DNA from: Betaproteobacteria bacterium
Lineage (GTDB): Bacteria; Pseudomonadota; Gammaproteobacteria; Burkholderiales; Casimicrobiaceae
Assembly: GCA_013298765.1 (NCBI GenBank)
Contig: JAAFJA010000013.1
Location: forward strand, 62,001-126,000
Length of the DNA: 64,000 bases
Reading direction: 5' to 3'
Positions within the stretch are counted from its first letter, which is position 1. Each line of letters begins with the position of its first letter. The notes beneath the pieces were generated by a model that was not told where the DNA came from, did not search any database, and saw nothing but the letters and a program-made list of their open reading frames with translations. The position numbers were made by a program, and so were the translations under genes. Positions 17,683-26,637 of the stretch are shown here, piece by piece.

Positions 17683-19671
17683 ATGATCGCAGAACTCGGC
17701 CACTTCGCATTGGTAATCGCATTATTGACCTGTCTCTTGCAGGCGGTCATCGCTGCGGGCGCAAACCTGTGGCGCGGGCGGGTGCTGATCGAGTTTTCTC
17801 GGCAGGCGACGCTCGCGAGCTTCGTTTTGGTTGGCTTGTCATTTGCTGCGCTCATGATGTCGTTTGCTAACGGCGATTTCAGCGTGTCAAACGTAGCGCA
17901 GAATTCAAACAGCCTTCTGCCCCTGCAGTATCGCTTGTCTGCGACTTGGGGCTCGCACGAAGGCTCGATGGTGCTGTGGGTGTTGATGTTGACGGGTTGG
18001 AGCGCGGCGGTCGCCGTGTTTTCGAAGCAGCTTCCGGATGTGTTGACCATGCGCGTACTCACGGTGCTCGCTGCAATCACCACGGTATTCCTCGCGTTCA
18101 CGCTTTTCACCTCGAATCCGTTCGAACGAATCGTTCCCGCCCCGGCCGATGGCCGCGATTTGAATCCGCTTCTGCAAGACCCGGGAATGATCTTTCATCC
18201 GCCGCTTTTGTACATGGGCTACGTTGGCTTCGCAGTCGCCTTTGCCTTTGCGATTGCTGCTTTATGGGGCGGACGGCTTGATTCCACGTGGGCTCGATGG
18301 TCCCGCCCCTGGACCATCGCGGCCTGGATTTTCCTGACCTTGGGGATCGCGCTTGGTAGTTTTTGGGCCTACTACGAGTTGGGCTGGGGCGGCTGGTGGT
18401 TCTGGGATCCCGTCGAAAACGCGTCTTTTATGCCGTGGCTGGTGGGCACTGCGCTCATTCATTCGCTGGCTGTCACCGAAAAACGAGCGGCATTCAAAGC
18501 TTGGACAGTTTTGCTCGCGATTGCTGCGTTTTCGCTCTCGCTGTTGGGCACCTTCCTCGTGCGCTCGGGCGTGCTCACCAGCGTCCATGCATTTGCGACA
18601 GACCCAAAACGTGGCGTATTCATCCTCGCGTTTTTGATTGCGATCATCGGCGGCTCACTCACGCTCTACGCGCTTCGTGCGCCAAAGGTCAGCGAAGGCG
18701 GGCGCTTTGGCGTGTTGTCGCGCGAATCGTTCTTGCTCGGCAATAACGTGCTGCTCGTCGTGGCAGCGGGCGCTGTTCTTCTTGGCACACTCTATCCGCT
18801 CTTTGCCGATGCCTTTGGCCTCGGTAAAGTGAGCGTGGGCGCGCCTTATTTCGAGATCGTGTTCGTGCCGCTGATGTTGCCGCTCATTGCATTGATGGCC
18901 GTCGGCCCGCTTGCGCGCTGGAAAGAAGACGACCCTCGCGAAACCCGCTCACGCATGCTCGTGCCTGCAGCTGCCGCGCTGATTGGTTTCATCGCTTGCG
19001 CGACGCTCCCAGCCCGTTTTTCCCTGTTGGCCTGCGTGGGCATCGCGTTTTCAGCGTGGCTCAGCGCTGGCATTGTGGAAGGCTATCGCGATCGGCTTCG
19101 TCACGCCTCAGGGCTCGCATCGACGGCCGCGAAATGGCGGCAAATCCCGATTGCCTATCACGGCATGCAAATCGCTCACCTTGGCATCGCGGCATTCATT
19201 TTCGGCGTGACTGCCGTGAAGGCTTTTGAGAAGGAGCATGACGTTGCGATGCTCCCGGGGCAGACCAAACCCATCGCTGGCTACGAAGTGAAATTCGTGG
19301 GCGTCACCGATGTGGTGGGGCCGAACTACAACGCGAAACAAGGTCGCTTCGAGCTTTCGAAGAATGGCGTCTTGGATAAAGTGTTGCGTCCTGAGCGCCG
19401 TCTCTATGCGTCGCAGCGCTCGATGCCAATGACCGAGGCGGCGATCGATCGCGAGTTTGATCGCGATTTGTACGTCTCACTCGGCGAAGAGATTGCCGCG
19501 AAAGATGGCGGCGGCTGGATTGTTCGGGTTCACTACAAACCGTTTGTGAACTGGATTTGGTTGGGCTGCGTGATCATGTCTATCGGTGGTCTTTTGGGCG
19601 CGCTCGATCCGCGTTACCGGAAAGCGCGTCGCGCCGCCGAGATTCGCGCAGATGCTAAGGTGAGCGTGTGA
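17683..19671 (+). CDS. ccmF: Cytochrome c-type biogenesis protein CcmF
   Basis: Inner-membrane haem-handling protein of 662 residues, part of the CcmFH ligase that attaches haem to apocytochromes c in the periplasm (system I). It has about 15 membrane segments. The WWD motif reads WGGWWFWDPVENASFMPWL, and periplasmic histidines lie in FHPPLLYMGY and IHSLAV, with two more His-containing loops (HEGS, VHAF). The start MIAELGHFAL is typical of the family and preferred over a GTG nine bases upstream. The stop overlaps the ccmH start by four bases. The other system I genes are not in the window. Confidence 0.96.
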   Translation: MIAELGHFALVIALLTCLLQAVIAAGANLWRGRVLIEFSRQATLASFVLVGLSFAALMMSFANGDFSVSNVAQNSNSLLPLQYRLSATWGSHEGSMVLWVLMLTGWSAAVAVFSKQLPDVLTMRVLTVLAAITTVFLAFTLFTSNPFERIVPAPADGRDLNPLLQDPGMIFHPPLLYMGYVGFAVAFAFAIAALWGGRLDSTWARWSRPWTIAAWIFLTLGIALGSFWAYYELGWGGWWFWDPVENASFMPWLVGTALIHSLAVTEKRAAFKAWTVLLAIAAFSLSLLGTFLVRSGVLTSVHAFATDPKRGVFILAFLIAIIGGSLTLYALRAPKVSEGGRFGVLSRESFLLGNNVLLVVAAGAVLLGTLYPLFADAFGLGKVSVGAPYFEIVFVPLMLPLIALMAVGPLARWKEDDPRETRSRMLVPAAAALIGFIACATLPARFSLLACVGIAFSAWLSAGIVEGYRDRLRHASGLASTAAKWRQIPIAYHGMQIAHLGIAAFIFGVTAVKAFEKEHDVAMLPGQTKPIAGYEVKFVGVTDVVGPNYNAKQGRFELSKNGVLDKVLRPERRLYASQRSMPMTEAAIDREFDRDLYVSLGEEIAAKDGGGWIVRVHYKPFVNWIWLGCVIMSIGGLLGALDPRYRKARRAAEIRADAKVSV

Positions 19672-20213
19672 CGCTGTTGGGGCCGCTCTCGGCGGCCGCT
19701 TTAAGGGGGCGCCTTGCTGCGCTTTGTACCGGCGTCGCCATGACTTGCGCCCTGCTAAGTTCTATCGTTCATGCGCAAGCCACCGCGCCGCAAGCAAGTG
19801 CGCCTGCGCCAACGGTCAACGTCACGGATCCGGCGCTCGAAGCGCGCGTGAAGCAGCTCTCCGCAGAATTGCGCTGTCTCGTCTGCCAGAACCAAAGCGT
19901 CGCCGATAGCGACGCCCCGGTGGCGCGCGACATGCGCGATCAGGTGCGCTCGCAGCTAGCCGCCGGAAAATCGGATGCAGACGTGAAGCGGTACATGACG
20001 GAGCGATTTGGCGATTTCGTTCTCTATCGGCCGCCGCTCAAGGCAACCACGCTCGCGCTCTGGATTGGCCCGTTTGTCGTGATGATTTTCGGGCTCTGGT
20101 TTGCACTCAGGCGCATTCGCGCCCGCGCTCACGACGCCGTCTGCACGACGCTGAGCGATGCTGATCGGGTGCGCGCGCGTGCGATGCTGGAGAGCGGTAC
20201 GCCCCGCGAATGA
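19668..20213 (+). CDS. ccmH: Cytochrome c-type biogenesis protein CcmH
   Basis: Membrane-anchored thiol protein of 181 residues that reduces apocytochrome CXXCH cysteines and works with CcmF in haem ligation. It has an N-terminal signal/anchor, then the conserved LRCLVCQNQSVADSDAP redox motif, the MRDQVRSQLAAGKSDADVK and YMTERFGDFVLYRPP blocks, and a C-terminal membrane helix (LALWIGPFVVMIFGLWFALR). It corresponds to the short CcmH/CcmL form and lacks the TPR (CcmI) part. GTG start coupled to ccmF by a GTGA overlap. Confidence 0.95.
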   Translation: MTLLGPLSAAALRGRLAALCTGVAMTCALLSSIVHAQATAPQASAPAPTVNVTDPALEARVKQLSAELRCLVCQNQSVADSDAPVARDMRDQVRSQLAAGKSDADVKRYMTERFGDFVLYRPPLKATTLALWIGPFVVMIFGLWFALRRIRARAHDAVCTTLSDADRVRARAMLESGTPRE

Positions 20214-20339
20214 CAGAGTACAAACTCTTCCCTAAATTGAATTGGGGCTAGACGTTGTTTTTATTAGAGATTGGTCGCAAGCTTTTTTACTCGCTATCCC
20301 TTATTCGACGGCGGCCTGGCTCGGATTCCTGTCACGCAT

Positions 20340-20765
20340 TCACTTCCGTGTGCTCGCCCGCTTGCGCGATGCGCGCTTGGCGACGTCTCGCGCAAAATTG
20401 CTTGAAGCGGTCGCGGCTTGGGTTGCGGACTCCCCCATCGAGCGAAACGACGCGTAAGCGTCGCGCTGCATCTCCATCGCTTTGATCGACATTTCGAGCG
20501 TTGATAACGAAAGCTTCAGCCAGCCTTCAACCGCGCGCATGTCTTTAATTCGTCGATCAATCTCGTCAGGATCTATCGACTTCATGATCGATTGCGGATC
20601 GAGCGATCCCGAAGCAAACGCTGAAAACGGATTCGTAAAACCGCCCGGCATTCCAGGGCTCGCTCCGCCCGCCACAGCGAACGGGTTCGATGCGCCTGGC
20701 GTTGCCATCCATTTCTGCATCTGTTCGGCCCACAGGGCCCATGGTTCGTTTGCACTCTTTGACAT
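20340..20765 (-). CDS. phaM: PhaM-type polyhydroxyalkanoate granule regulatory protein
   Basis: Protein of 141 residues matching PhaM, which activates PHA synthase and tethers PHB granules to the nucleoid. The diagnostic block is DPDEIDRRIKDMRAVEGWLK followed by LSTLEMSIKAMEMQRDAYA. A Gly/Pro/Ala-rich linker precedes it, and the Lys/Arg-rich tail KRASRKRASTRK fits nucleoid/DNA binding. It is shorter than the Ralstonia protein. The ATG follows GAGAGG. No phaC or phasin genes are nearby. It converges on ccmH and is divergent from the PP0621 gene. Confidence 0.82.
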   Translation of the reverse strand: MSKSANEPWALWAEQMQKWMATPGASNPFAVAGGASPGMPGGFTNPFSAFASGSLDPQSIMKSIDPDEIDRRIKDMRAVEGWLKLSLSTLEMSIKAMEMQRDAYASFRSMGESATQAATASSNFARDVAKRASRKRASTRK

Positions 20766-20833
20766 GTTCGCCTCTCGGTGGCGTTGCGGTAGACTCAAAA
20801 GTATCACTTAAACGCTCGTGGTGTATCCCGCTC

Positions 20834-21103
20834 GTGGGTAAATTCATTTTCTGGATCGTTGTTTTCTTCCTCGTGCTGCTCGCACTGCGCATGCTTTCGA
20901 TGCACAAGGCCAAACGGGAGGCGCGGGAAGCCGAAGAGGATCGCGCCGCGCGCGACCGGAAAACCGGCCGCGACAGCACGCCGAGTAACGACACGATGAT
21001 TCGTTGCGCAAGCTGCGGAGTCTTCATTCCAAAGCAAAGTTCGGTACTCGGTAAGCTTGGCGCGAGCTGCGGAAACCCGAGCTGTGAGCGCTTGAAAGGC
21101 TGA
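20834..21103 (+). CDS. PP0621 family zinc-ribbon-like membrane protein
   Basis: Protein of 89 residues with one N-terminal membrane helix (FIFWIVVFFLVLLALRML), a highly charged linker (KAKREAREAEEDRAARD) and a C-terminal MIRCASCGVFIPK module with four cysteines (CASC ... CGNPSC). This is the PP0621 family, usually found immediately upstream of pilS-pilR in betaproteobacteria, as here (3 bases). It may bind zinc; its role is unknown. GTG start chosen because the membrane helix follows directly. Confidence 0.82.
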   Translation: MGKFIFWIVVFFLVLLALRMLSMHKAKREAREAEEDRAARDRKTGRDSTPSNDTMIRCASCGVFIPKQSSVLGKLGASCGNPSCERLKG

Positions 21104-21106
21104 TCA

Positions 21107-22798
21107 ATGGCGGTGTCTGGTCAACAGATTCGAAACGCTGCCCGTGGCGTTTCGCGCGAAGCCACGCGAAGCGGTTCTCGCGAGTCCACGTCGTGGCATG
21201 CGAACGTGAAAGCGTCCGAAGTTGATCAAACCGATTTGCGGCTGTTGCGCTTGCTCGCGCTTTATCGCGCGGTCGTTGGCGTTGCGTTAGCCGTGCTCGC
21301 GGCCGGGACCGATGCCCGCGTTGAAACGTATGCAGCAGCGTTCGCGTATGCGGCGTGGGCGCTCTTCAGTCTCTTCACTTTTCAACGCTTTAGAGGGCGT
21401 ATCCCTTCGCTCTTGCTCGTACAGCTTACGATCGATCTCGCCTTGATCGCGTTCGTGTTGATCACGACGCAGACGCGCATCACGGCCTACGCGGCCTACC
21501 TCTTCCCAATTGCAGCTGCGCACGGCTGGTTTTTCAGGAGTCGAATCGCGTTCGCTCACGCCGCCTTCGCCGCGATGGTTCTGTTGGTCGCCGAATGGTT
21601 TGTGCGCGACGTATCCGTATCTGGGGTCACCCAGGCGGCGGTGGTCGGTGCCGGATATTTTCTAATGACGGCAGTGGGCATGCTGCTTGGCGGTAGCGCC
21701 GCGAGCAGCGAAGAACTCGCGATATCGAGAAGCGAGGATATTCGTCGACTGGCGCAAGTCAACCAAATGGTGATCAGCGAACTAAGCGATGGCGTGCTGG
21801 CCATAAACGCTGACGGCCAAGTCATCATGTCGAATCCGCGCGCGCGCCGATGGCTCACGGGGGATGATGCAACGATGCGCCCGCAGTTGCACATTGATGA
21901 CGTATCGATTACCTTGTCGCAGCGCTGGCGTAGTTTCGTGCAACGCGGCTCAACCGTGGATGGGTCGCCGATTACGGTGAGCGTTGGACCGCGAGTTGAA
22001 GGCGAAACCGGCGTCGCAAAGTCCAAAGTTCTTCTGCCGCGTTTCATGCCCATTGACGTGCAGCAAAACGGTGGCACGATTATCTTTTTGGAAGACCTCG
22101 ATCAGGCGCAGGCTGAAGCGCAGCAGATCAAATTGGCCGCACTCGGGCGGCTTTCGGCAAGTATCGCGCACGAAATCCGCAACCCGCTGTCGGCCATTAA
22201 GCAAGCGGCGCAATTGCTCGGCGAGGAAGTACAGGGCTCGGAGCAAGCGATGTCGCTCTCCCGAATTATCGATAAGAACACCGAGCGTATTGATCGCATC
22301 GTGCGCGATGTGTCTCTGCTCGGAAGGCGCGACCGCGGCACACCAGAAATGCTCTCTCTGCCGAGCATGACCAAAGAATGTATCCAGGAGCTCATCCCCC
22401 ACATTAACGCCCACGGCGGATACCAACTTTCGGCGGCGGGCGATGTTCATGTGAAGGTGGACAAAAGTCATCTCGAAGAAATGCTCAATAATTTGCTTTC
22501 AAACGCTTGGCGTCATTCACGGAAAAACCGTGGCAGCGTACGCGTTTCCGTAGGTTCAAACCTTGAGACTCAACGCGCCATCATCCAAGTGCATGATGAC
22601 GGTGATGGTGTGCCCAAGAATGTGGTTGACAAAATTTTTGAGCCGTTTTTTAGCGGCAGCGGCAGCACAGGGCTCGGCTTGTATCTGGTGCGCGAGCTAG
22701 CGCAATCAGCCGGTGGCACTGTTCGGCTCGGACAATCGACAAGTGGCGCGCGGTTCGTACTTGAACTGCCGCTCGCCACTGTCAAAAACCCAGGATAG
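21107..22798 (+). CDS. pilS: Sensor histidine kinase PilS
   Basis: Membrane histidine kinase of 563 residues, partner of PilR in control of type IV pilus genes. The N-terminal half carries six membrane helices (residues about 45-200), followed by a PAS domain (MVISELSDGVLAINADGQV), HisKA with phospho-acceptor His in ASIAHEIRNPLSAIKQ, N-box NNLLSNAWRHSRKN, and HATPase G boxes (HDDGDGVP, GLGLYLV). The order PP0621-pilS-pilR-ampD is conserved in Burkholderiales and supports the name, although no pilin gene is in view. It starts 3 bases after the PP0621 gene. Confidence 0.92.
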   Translation: MAVSGQQIRNAARGVSREATRSGSRESTSWHANVKASEVDQTDLRLLRLLALYRAVVGVALAVLAAGTDARVETYAAAFAYAAWALFSLFTFQRFRGRIPSLLLVQLTIDLALIAFVLITTQTRITAYAAYLFPIAAAHGWFFRSRIAFAHAAFAAMVLLVAEWFVRDVSVSGVTQAAVVGAGYFLMTAVGMLLGGSAASSEELAISRSEDIRRLAQVNQMVISELSDGVLAINADGQVIMSNPRARRWLTGDDATMRPQLHIDDVSITLSQRWRSFVQRGSTVDGSPITVSVGPRVEGETGVAKSKVLLPRFMPIDVQQNGGTIIFLEDLDQAQAEAQQIKLAALGRLSASIAHEIRNPLSAIKQAAQLLGEEVQGSEQAMSLSRIIDKNTERIDRIVRDVSLLGRRDRGTPEMLSLPSMTKECIQELIPHINAHGGYQLSAAGDVHVKVDKSHLEEMLNNLLSNAWRHSRKNRGSVRVSVGSNLETQRAIIQVHDDGDGVPKNVVDKIFEPFFSGSGSTGLGLYLVRELAQSAGGTVRLGQSTSGARFVLELPLATVKNPG

Positions 22799-22809
22799 CG
22801 ATCTCGAAA

Positions 22810-24216
22810 ATGGCTAAACGACTTGAAGCAACGCCTCGCGTCCTTGTGATCGACGACGAGCCAGATCTTCTAACTTTGATGCGACTCACGCTCACTAAGC
22901 TCGGACTCGAAGTCATCACCGCAGATTCTTACAGCGAAGGCTTGGCAGCGCTCGATCGCGGCACCTATTCACTTTGCTTGACCGATATGCAGCTCGGTGA
23001 CGGCACAGGAATCGACATCCTCGCTGCCATCCAAAGCAAGGGGCTTGATCTTCCCTGCGCTGTGATTACTGCGTTCGGTAACGCCGACAATGCGGTTGCG
23101 GCATTGAAGGCGGGGGCGTTTGACTACATCGCAAAGCCAGTCTCGCTTGATCAGCTTCGCACCTTGGTGAAATCCGCTATTCGTGTACCCGAAAAGGCGA
23201 CCACGAAAGTTACGGTGAACCCGTCGCAGAGCGCTTCTGACGAGAACCCCCTTGTCGGCGAATCCGCACAGATTGTGAACTTGCGAGCGATGCTGATTCG
23301 GCTCGCTAAGTCAAACACGCCAATACACATCCATGGCGAGTCAGGCACCGGCAAAGAGCTTGCCGCACGAATCCTGCATCAGAACGGCGCGCGTGCCTCT
23401 GGCCCGTTTGTCGCTGTGAACTGCGGCGCCATCCCCGAAACGCTCATGGAGAGCGAGTTTTTTGGTTACCGCAAAGGTGCATTCACTGGCGCCGATAGTG
23501 ATCGCGACGGATTCTTCCAAACCGCGACGGGCGGCACGCTGTTCTTGGATGAAGTGGCTGACCTGCCGCTCACGCTGCAAGTGAAATTGCTTCGTGTCAT
23601 CCAGGAAAAGCGTGTCCGCAAAGTCGGATCAAGCGTTGAAGACGATGTGGATGTGCGCATTGTGAGCGCAACCCACAAAAATTTGCAGGAATTGGTTCAA
23701 AGCGGGAAGTTTCGGCAAGACTTGTTCTACCGGCTCAATGTGCTGCAGGTGTCGATGCCCTCACTGCGCGAAATATCGAGCGACATCCCGGTGATCGCGC
23801 TTAAGATTTTGAGCAAGCTTTCAGGAAGCGGTGATTTTGTCCTTGAGCCGGACGCGATCGTCGCACTCGCGCGCTACGCGTTCCCTGGCAATGTCCGCGA
23901 ATTGGAAAACGTTCTGGAGCGCGCGATTGCGCTCGCGGAGTACCCCGGCCGAATTACGGCGTCGGATTTGCGCCTGACGGTTGACGCCAATCCAGTGCTG
24001 CGCGCCGCTCAGCCCGATTCTGGCGGCGGCAGCGGCACGTTGGCGGGTCGGGTGCCGCTGCAAGATTATCTGGATCGGTGCGAGCGCGAAACACTCGAAC
24101 TCGCACTTGCACAAACACGTGACAACCGAACGCAGGCTGCAAAACTCTTGGGCATCACCTTCCGCTCCATGCGCTACCGCCTCGAACGTTTGGGCATGCG
24201 CCTTGATGACGAGTAG
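22810..24216 (+). CDS. pilR: Sigma-54-dependent response regulator PilR
   Basis: NtrC-family activator of 468 residues. Receiver domain at about 10-125 (VLVIDDEPD acidic pocket, phospho-Asp in CLTDMQLGDG, Lys in YIAKP). AAA+ domain at about 155-390 with Walker A GESGTGKEL, the sigma-54 contact loop GAFTGA, Walker B GGTLFLDEVADLP and an Arg-rich sensor region (RQDLFYRLNV). The C-terminal Fis-type helix-turn-helix is NRTQAAKLLGITFRSMRYRL. It should activate pilA-type genes from -24/-12 promoters when phosphorylated by PilS. It starts 11 bases after pilS. Confidence 0.94.
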   Translation: MAKRLEATPRVLVIDDEPDLLTLMRLTLTKLGLEVITADSYSEGLAALDRGTYSLCLTDMQLGDGTGIDILAAIQSKGLDLPCAVITAFGNADNAVAALKAGAFDYIAKPVSLDQLRTLVKSAIRVPEKATTKVTVNPSQSASDENPLVGESAQIVNLRAMLIRLAKSNTPIHIHGESGTGKELAARILHQNGARASGPFVAVNCGAIPETLMESEFFGYRKGAFTGADSDRDGFFQTATGGTLFLDEVADLPLTLQVKLLRVIQEKRVRKVGSSVEDDVDVRIVSATHKNLQELVQSGKFRQDLFYRLNVLQVSMPSLREISSDIPVIALKILSKLSGSGDFVLEPDAIVALARYAFPGNVRELENVLERAIALAEYPGRITASDLRLTVDANPVLRAAQPDSGGGSGTLAGRVPLQDYLDRCERETLELALAQTRDNRTQAAKLLGITFRSMRYRLERLGMRLDDE

Positions 24217-24259
24217 CGTGCTTCTCGCATCCGCCGGAGCGCTCCCCGGATCACCGCAA

Positions 24260-24781
24260 ATGTCTACCGTGCACGCGAGCGGGTGGCTCGATTCCGCGCT
24301 TCGCATCGATTCGCCTAACTTTGACGCGCGCCCGACTGACGCGTCGATCTCACTTCTCGTTTTGCATCACATCAGTTTGCCAGCGGGACGTTTCGAAGGC
24401 GATGCGGTCGCGCGCCTCTTCACCAACCAGCTAGATGAAACTGACCCCGAGCTTGGTGACTTGGCGGCTCTGAGAGTTTCTGCCCACTTTTTCATCCGCC
24501 GCAGCGGCGAGCTCATCCAATTCGTCAGTGTCTTCGACCGCGCGTGGCATGCGGGCGTATCGAGCTGGCGCGGCCGCGAACGTTGCAACGACTTCTCCAT
24601 CGGCGTGGAAATCGAAGGCGACAGCGAGCATCCATTTACGCCCGCGCAATACCTGACTTTGAACAAATTAATCAAAGAACTGCTTACATCTTTTCCCCTT
24701 AAACACCTAGCTACGCATTCGGAAATTGCATTTGGGCGAAAAGTTGACCCGGGCCCAATGCTTGACTTAGCCCTGATTTAA
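24260..24781 (+). CDS. ampD: 1,6-anhydro-N-acetylmuramyl-L-alanine amidase AmpD
   Basis: Cytoplasmic zinc amidase of 173 residues that removes the peptide from anhydromuropeptides in cell-wall recycling. Zinc ligands are visible: His in LVLHHISLP, His in ATHSEIAFG and Asp in KVDPGP. LRVSAHFFIRRSGELIQFV and AWHAGVSSWRGRERCNDFSIG are near-identical to the family. The start giving MSTVHASGWLDSALRI gives the usual length. An earlier ATG at 24206 overlaps pilR and adds 18 residues. The gene follows pilR as in other Burkholderiales. Confidence 0.94.
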   Translation: MSTVHASGWLDSALRIDSPNFDARPTDASISLLVLHHISLPAGRFEGDAVARLFTNQLDETDPELGDLAALRVSAHFFIRRSGELIQFVSVFDRAWHAGVSSWRGRERCNDFSIGVEIEGDSEHPFTPAQYLTLNKLIKELLTSFPLKHLATHSEIAFGRKVDPGPMLDLALI

Positions 24782-24853
24782 CTGACGCTTCCTGACAGGA
24801 GCTGAAACAGCCCCGAGGGTTCCCCCGTGGTTTGACGCCTACAATTGCGCGCC

Positions 24854-25429
24854 ATGCAATTTGTTCTCGAATACGCGCCGATCATTCTCTTTTTCGCGGC
24901 GTACAAACTTAAAGACATTTATTTCGCCACCGGTATCGCCATTGGAGCGTCAATCGCGGCCATCGCATACGCCTACTTCGTTCAGAAGAAAGTCACTGCG
25001 ATGCAATGGCTATCTCTAGCGATCATCGTCGTGTTTGGCGGCGCAACGCTTGTTTTGCATGACGAGACCTTCATCAAGTGGAAGCCTTCCGCACTTTACA
25101 CCGCCCTCGCCCTCGCGCTCTTGGTAGGTAAGCTCTTTTTCCGACGTGATTGGATTGCTGTTCTCTTTCAACAAGCAAACATCGTCGCCCCGAGCCGGGT
25201 CTGGACGATCATCACCTGGTGCTGGATTACGTTTTTTCTCGCGATGGCAACGCTCAATGGCTACGTTGCCACGTATTTCAGCCTTGATGCGTGGGTCAAT
25301 TTCAAAGTGTGGTGGGCGATGGGTATCTTTTTCGTCTTCACCATTGCCAACGTGCTGGTTCTTTCGCGCTACATGCAAGAAGCAATCGCAGCACCACAGT
25401 CCGATGCAAACGCGGGAGACCGAGTGTGA
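24854..25429 (+). CDS. yciB: Inner-membrane spanning protein YciB (septation protein A family)
   Basis: Integral membrane protein of 191 residues with five to six helices, matching YciB/IspZ: MQFVLEYAPIILFFAAYKLKD at the start, DETFIKWKPSALYTALALAL, FFLAMATLNGYVA and DAWVNFKVWWAMGIFFVFT. YciB influences cell-envelope integrity and septation. The gene overlaps the following bolA start by four bases. Confidence 0.93.
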   Translation: MQFVLEYAPIILFFAAYKLKDIYFATGIAIGASIAAIAYAYFVQKKVTAMQWLSLAIIVVFGGATLVLHDETFIKWKPSALYTALALALLVGKLFFRRDWIAVLFQQANIVAPSRVWTIITWCWITFFLAMATLNGYVATYFSLDAWVNFKVWWAMGIFFVFTIANVLVLSRYMQEAIAAPQSDANAGDRV

Positions 25430-25710
25430 GTGAGTTGGTCGACTTGTTTCACACACGCCTCGAACCGCTCGCGCCAACCCAGGCGCGCATCGATGACGAG
25501 AGCGCTCATCACGCAGGCCACGCAGGCAACAACGGCGGCGGGCACCTACGTGCAACGATTGTGTCATTCGCGTTTGCAGACAAAACAACGATGGCGCGGC
25601 ATCGCATGGTGTATTCGCTGGTCAACGATCTGATGCCACACCGCATTCATGCCCTGTCACTCACGACTCTCACGCCCGACGAAGCGCTGCATCGCGCCGA
25701 CAAGATGTGA
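25426..25710 (+). CDS. bolA: BolA family protein
   Basis: Protein of 94 residues with the BolA fold: DDESAHHAGHAGN, GGGHLRATIVSFAFADKT, MARHRMVYSLVNDLMPHRIH and ALSLTTLTPDEA. BolA proteins pair with monothiol glutaredoxins in Fe-S/iron handling and affect cell shape. The GTG start overlaps the yciB stop (GTGA), so the two are co-translated. yciB-bolA-parvulin is a recurrent betaproteobacterial order. Confidence 0.92.
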   Translation: MSELVDLFHTRLEPLAPTQARIDDESAHHAGHAGNNGGGHLRATIVSFAFADKTTMARHRMVYSLVNDLMPHRIHALSLTTLTPDEALHRADKM

Positions 25711-25771
25711 CGGCCCACTGAACTCAACTCGCTAACTTCTGTCTCAATCACTTCCTTACTCGGATGTTTCT

Positions 25772-26584
25772 ATGAAAACCAAAACAAGTCTTGTGCTCGC
25801 CACTGCATTGATCGCATTGACCGGCATTGCGTCGGCGCAAACCAAACGCGCGGCAGCTCCCGCAGCAGCCCCAGCAGCAGCGGCATCTTCAGGCGCTCTC
25901 TTCTCCCAAGCTCAACTCGACCTGATCGTTAAAGAGCGCGTAGCCCAAGGCCAGCCTGACACTCCAGAACTCCGTGAGTTTCTAAAACAAGAGCTCATCA
26001 ATCGCGAACTACTGCTGCGCGCAGCCAAAGCGAAGGGGCTCGACCGCGACGCAACGCTTCGCACGCAAATGCAAGTCGCTTCAGACACGATTCTGATTCG
26101 CAGCTACCTGAATGACTACGTATCGGCGAAGCAAGTCAGCGACGACGTGCTCAAGAAGGAGTACGAGCAGATTAAATCGGGATTGGGCGATAAAGAGTAT
26201 CGCGCTCGCCACATTCTCGTAGAGAAAAAAGAGGAAGCTGATGCCTTGATCAAACAGCTTCAAAGCGGCGCAAAGTTTGAAGACTTGGCTAAAGCAAGCT
26301 CGAAGGACCCAGGCTCAAAAGAAAATGGCGGCGACTTGGATTGGGCTGTCCCGTCCAACTACGTGCAGCCGTTCTCCGAGGCGATGGTAAAGCTCGAGAA
26401 AGGCAAATACACGCCTCAACCCGTGCAGAGCCCATTCGGCTTCCACATCATCAAGCTTGAAGATGTGCGCGATGCTAAAGCGCCGGCATTCGATGAAGTC
26501 AAGCCGCAGCTCGCGCAGCGCCTCCAGGGCAAAATTGTTGAAGATCACCTGATGGAGCTTCGCACAAAAGCGGGCGTGAAATAA
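25772..26584 (+). CDS. Periplasmic parvulin-type peptidyl-prolyl isomerase
   Basis: Exported folding catalyst of 270 residues: signal peptide MKTKTSLVLATALIALTG ending ASA, an Ala/Pro linker, an N-terminal SurA-like helical part (QLDLIVKERVAQG, LREFLKQELINRELLL), and a PpiC rotamase domain at about 145-245 (YRARHILVEKKEEADALI, FEDLAKASSKDPGSKENGGD, SPFGFHIIKLEDV). It isomerises proline bonds in secreted proteins. It sits 61 bases after bolA and is closed by a strong terminator. Confidence 0.92.
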   Translation: MKTKTSLVLATALIALTGIASAQTKRAAAPAAAPAAAASSGALFSQAQLDLIVKERVAQGQPDTPELREFLKQELINRELLLRAAKAKGLDRDATLRTQMQVASDTILIRSYLNDYVSAKQVSDDVLKKEYEQIKSGLGDKEYRARHILVEKKEEADALIKQLQSGAKFEDLAKASSKDPGSKENGGDLDWAVPSNYVQPFSEAMVKLEKGKYTPQPVQSPFGFHIIKLEDVRDAKAPAFDEVKPQLAQRLQGKIVEDHLMELRTKAGVK

Positions 26585-26607
26585 GCAAACGCTCTGCTCA
26601 TCAAGCG

Positions 26608-26637
26608 AAAAACCGCCTTCGGGCGGTTTTCTTTTTT
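26608..26637 (+). terminator. Rho-independent terminator of the parvulin gene
   Basis: Stem AAAACCGCC / GGCGGTTTT with a TTCG loop, followed by a T-rich tail (26627-26637), 23 bases after the stop codon. The MITE-like element at 26638 begins at the end of this tail. Confidence 0.95.

Noticed and set aside
17487-18110. N-terminal extension of the ClpP-like exported protein
   Set aside because: It would run across the start of ccmF on the other strand and place the signal peptide internally.
20242-20457. 71-codon frame after ccmH
   Set aside because: It overlaps the PhaM gene on the opposite strand by over 100 bases and has no recognisable features.
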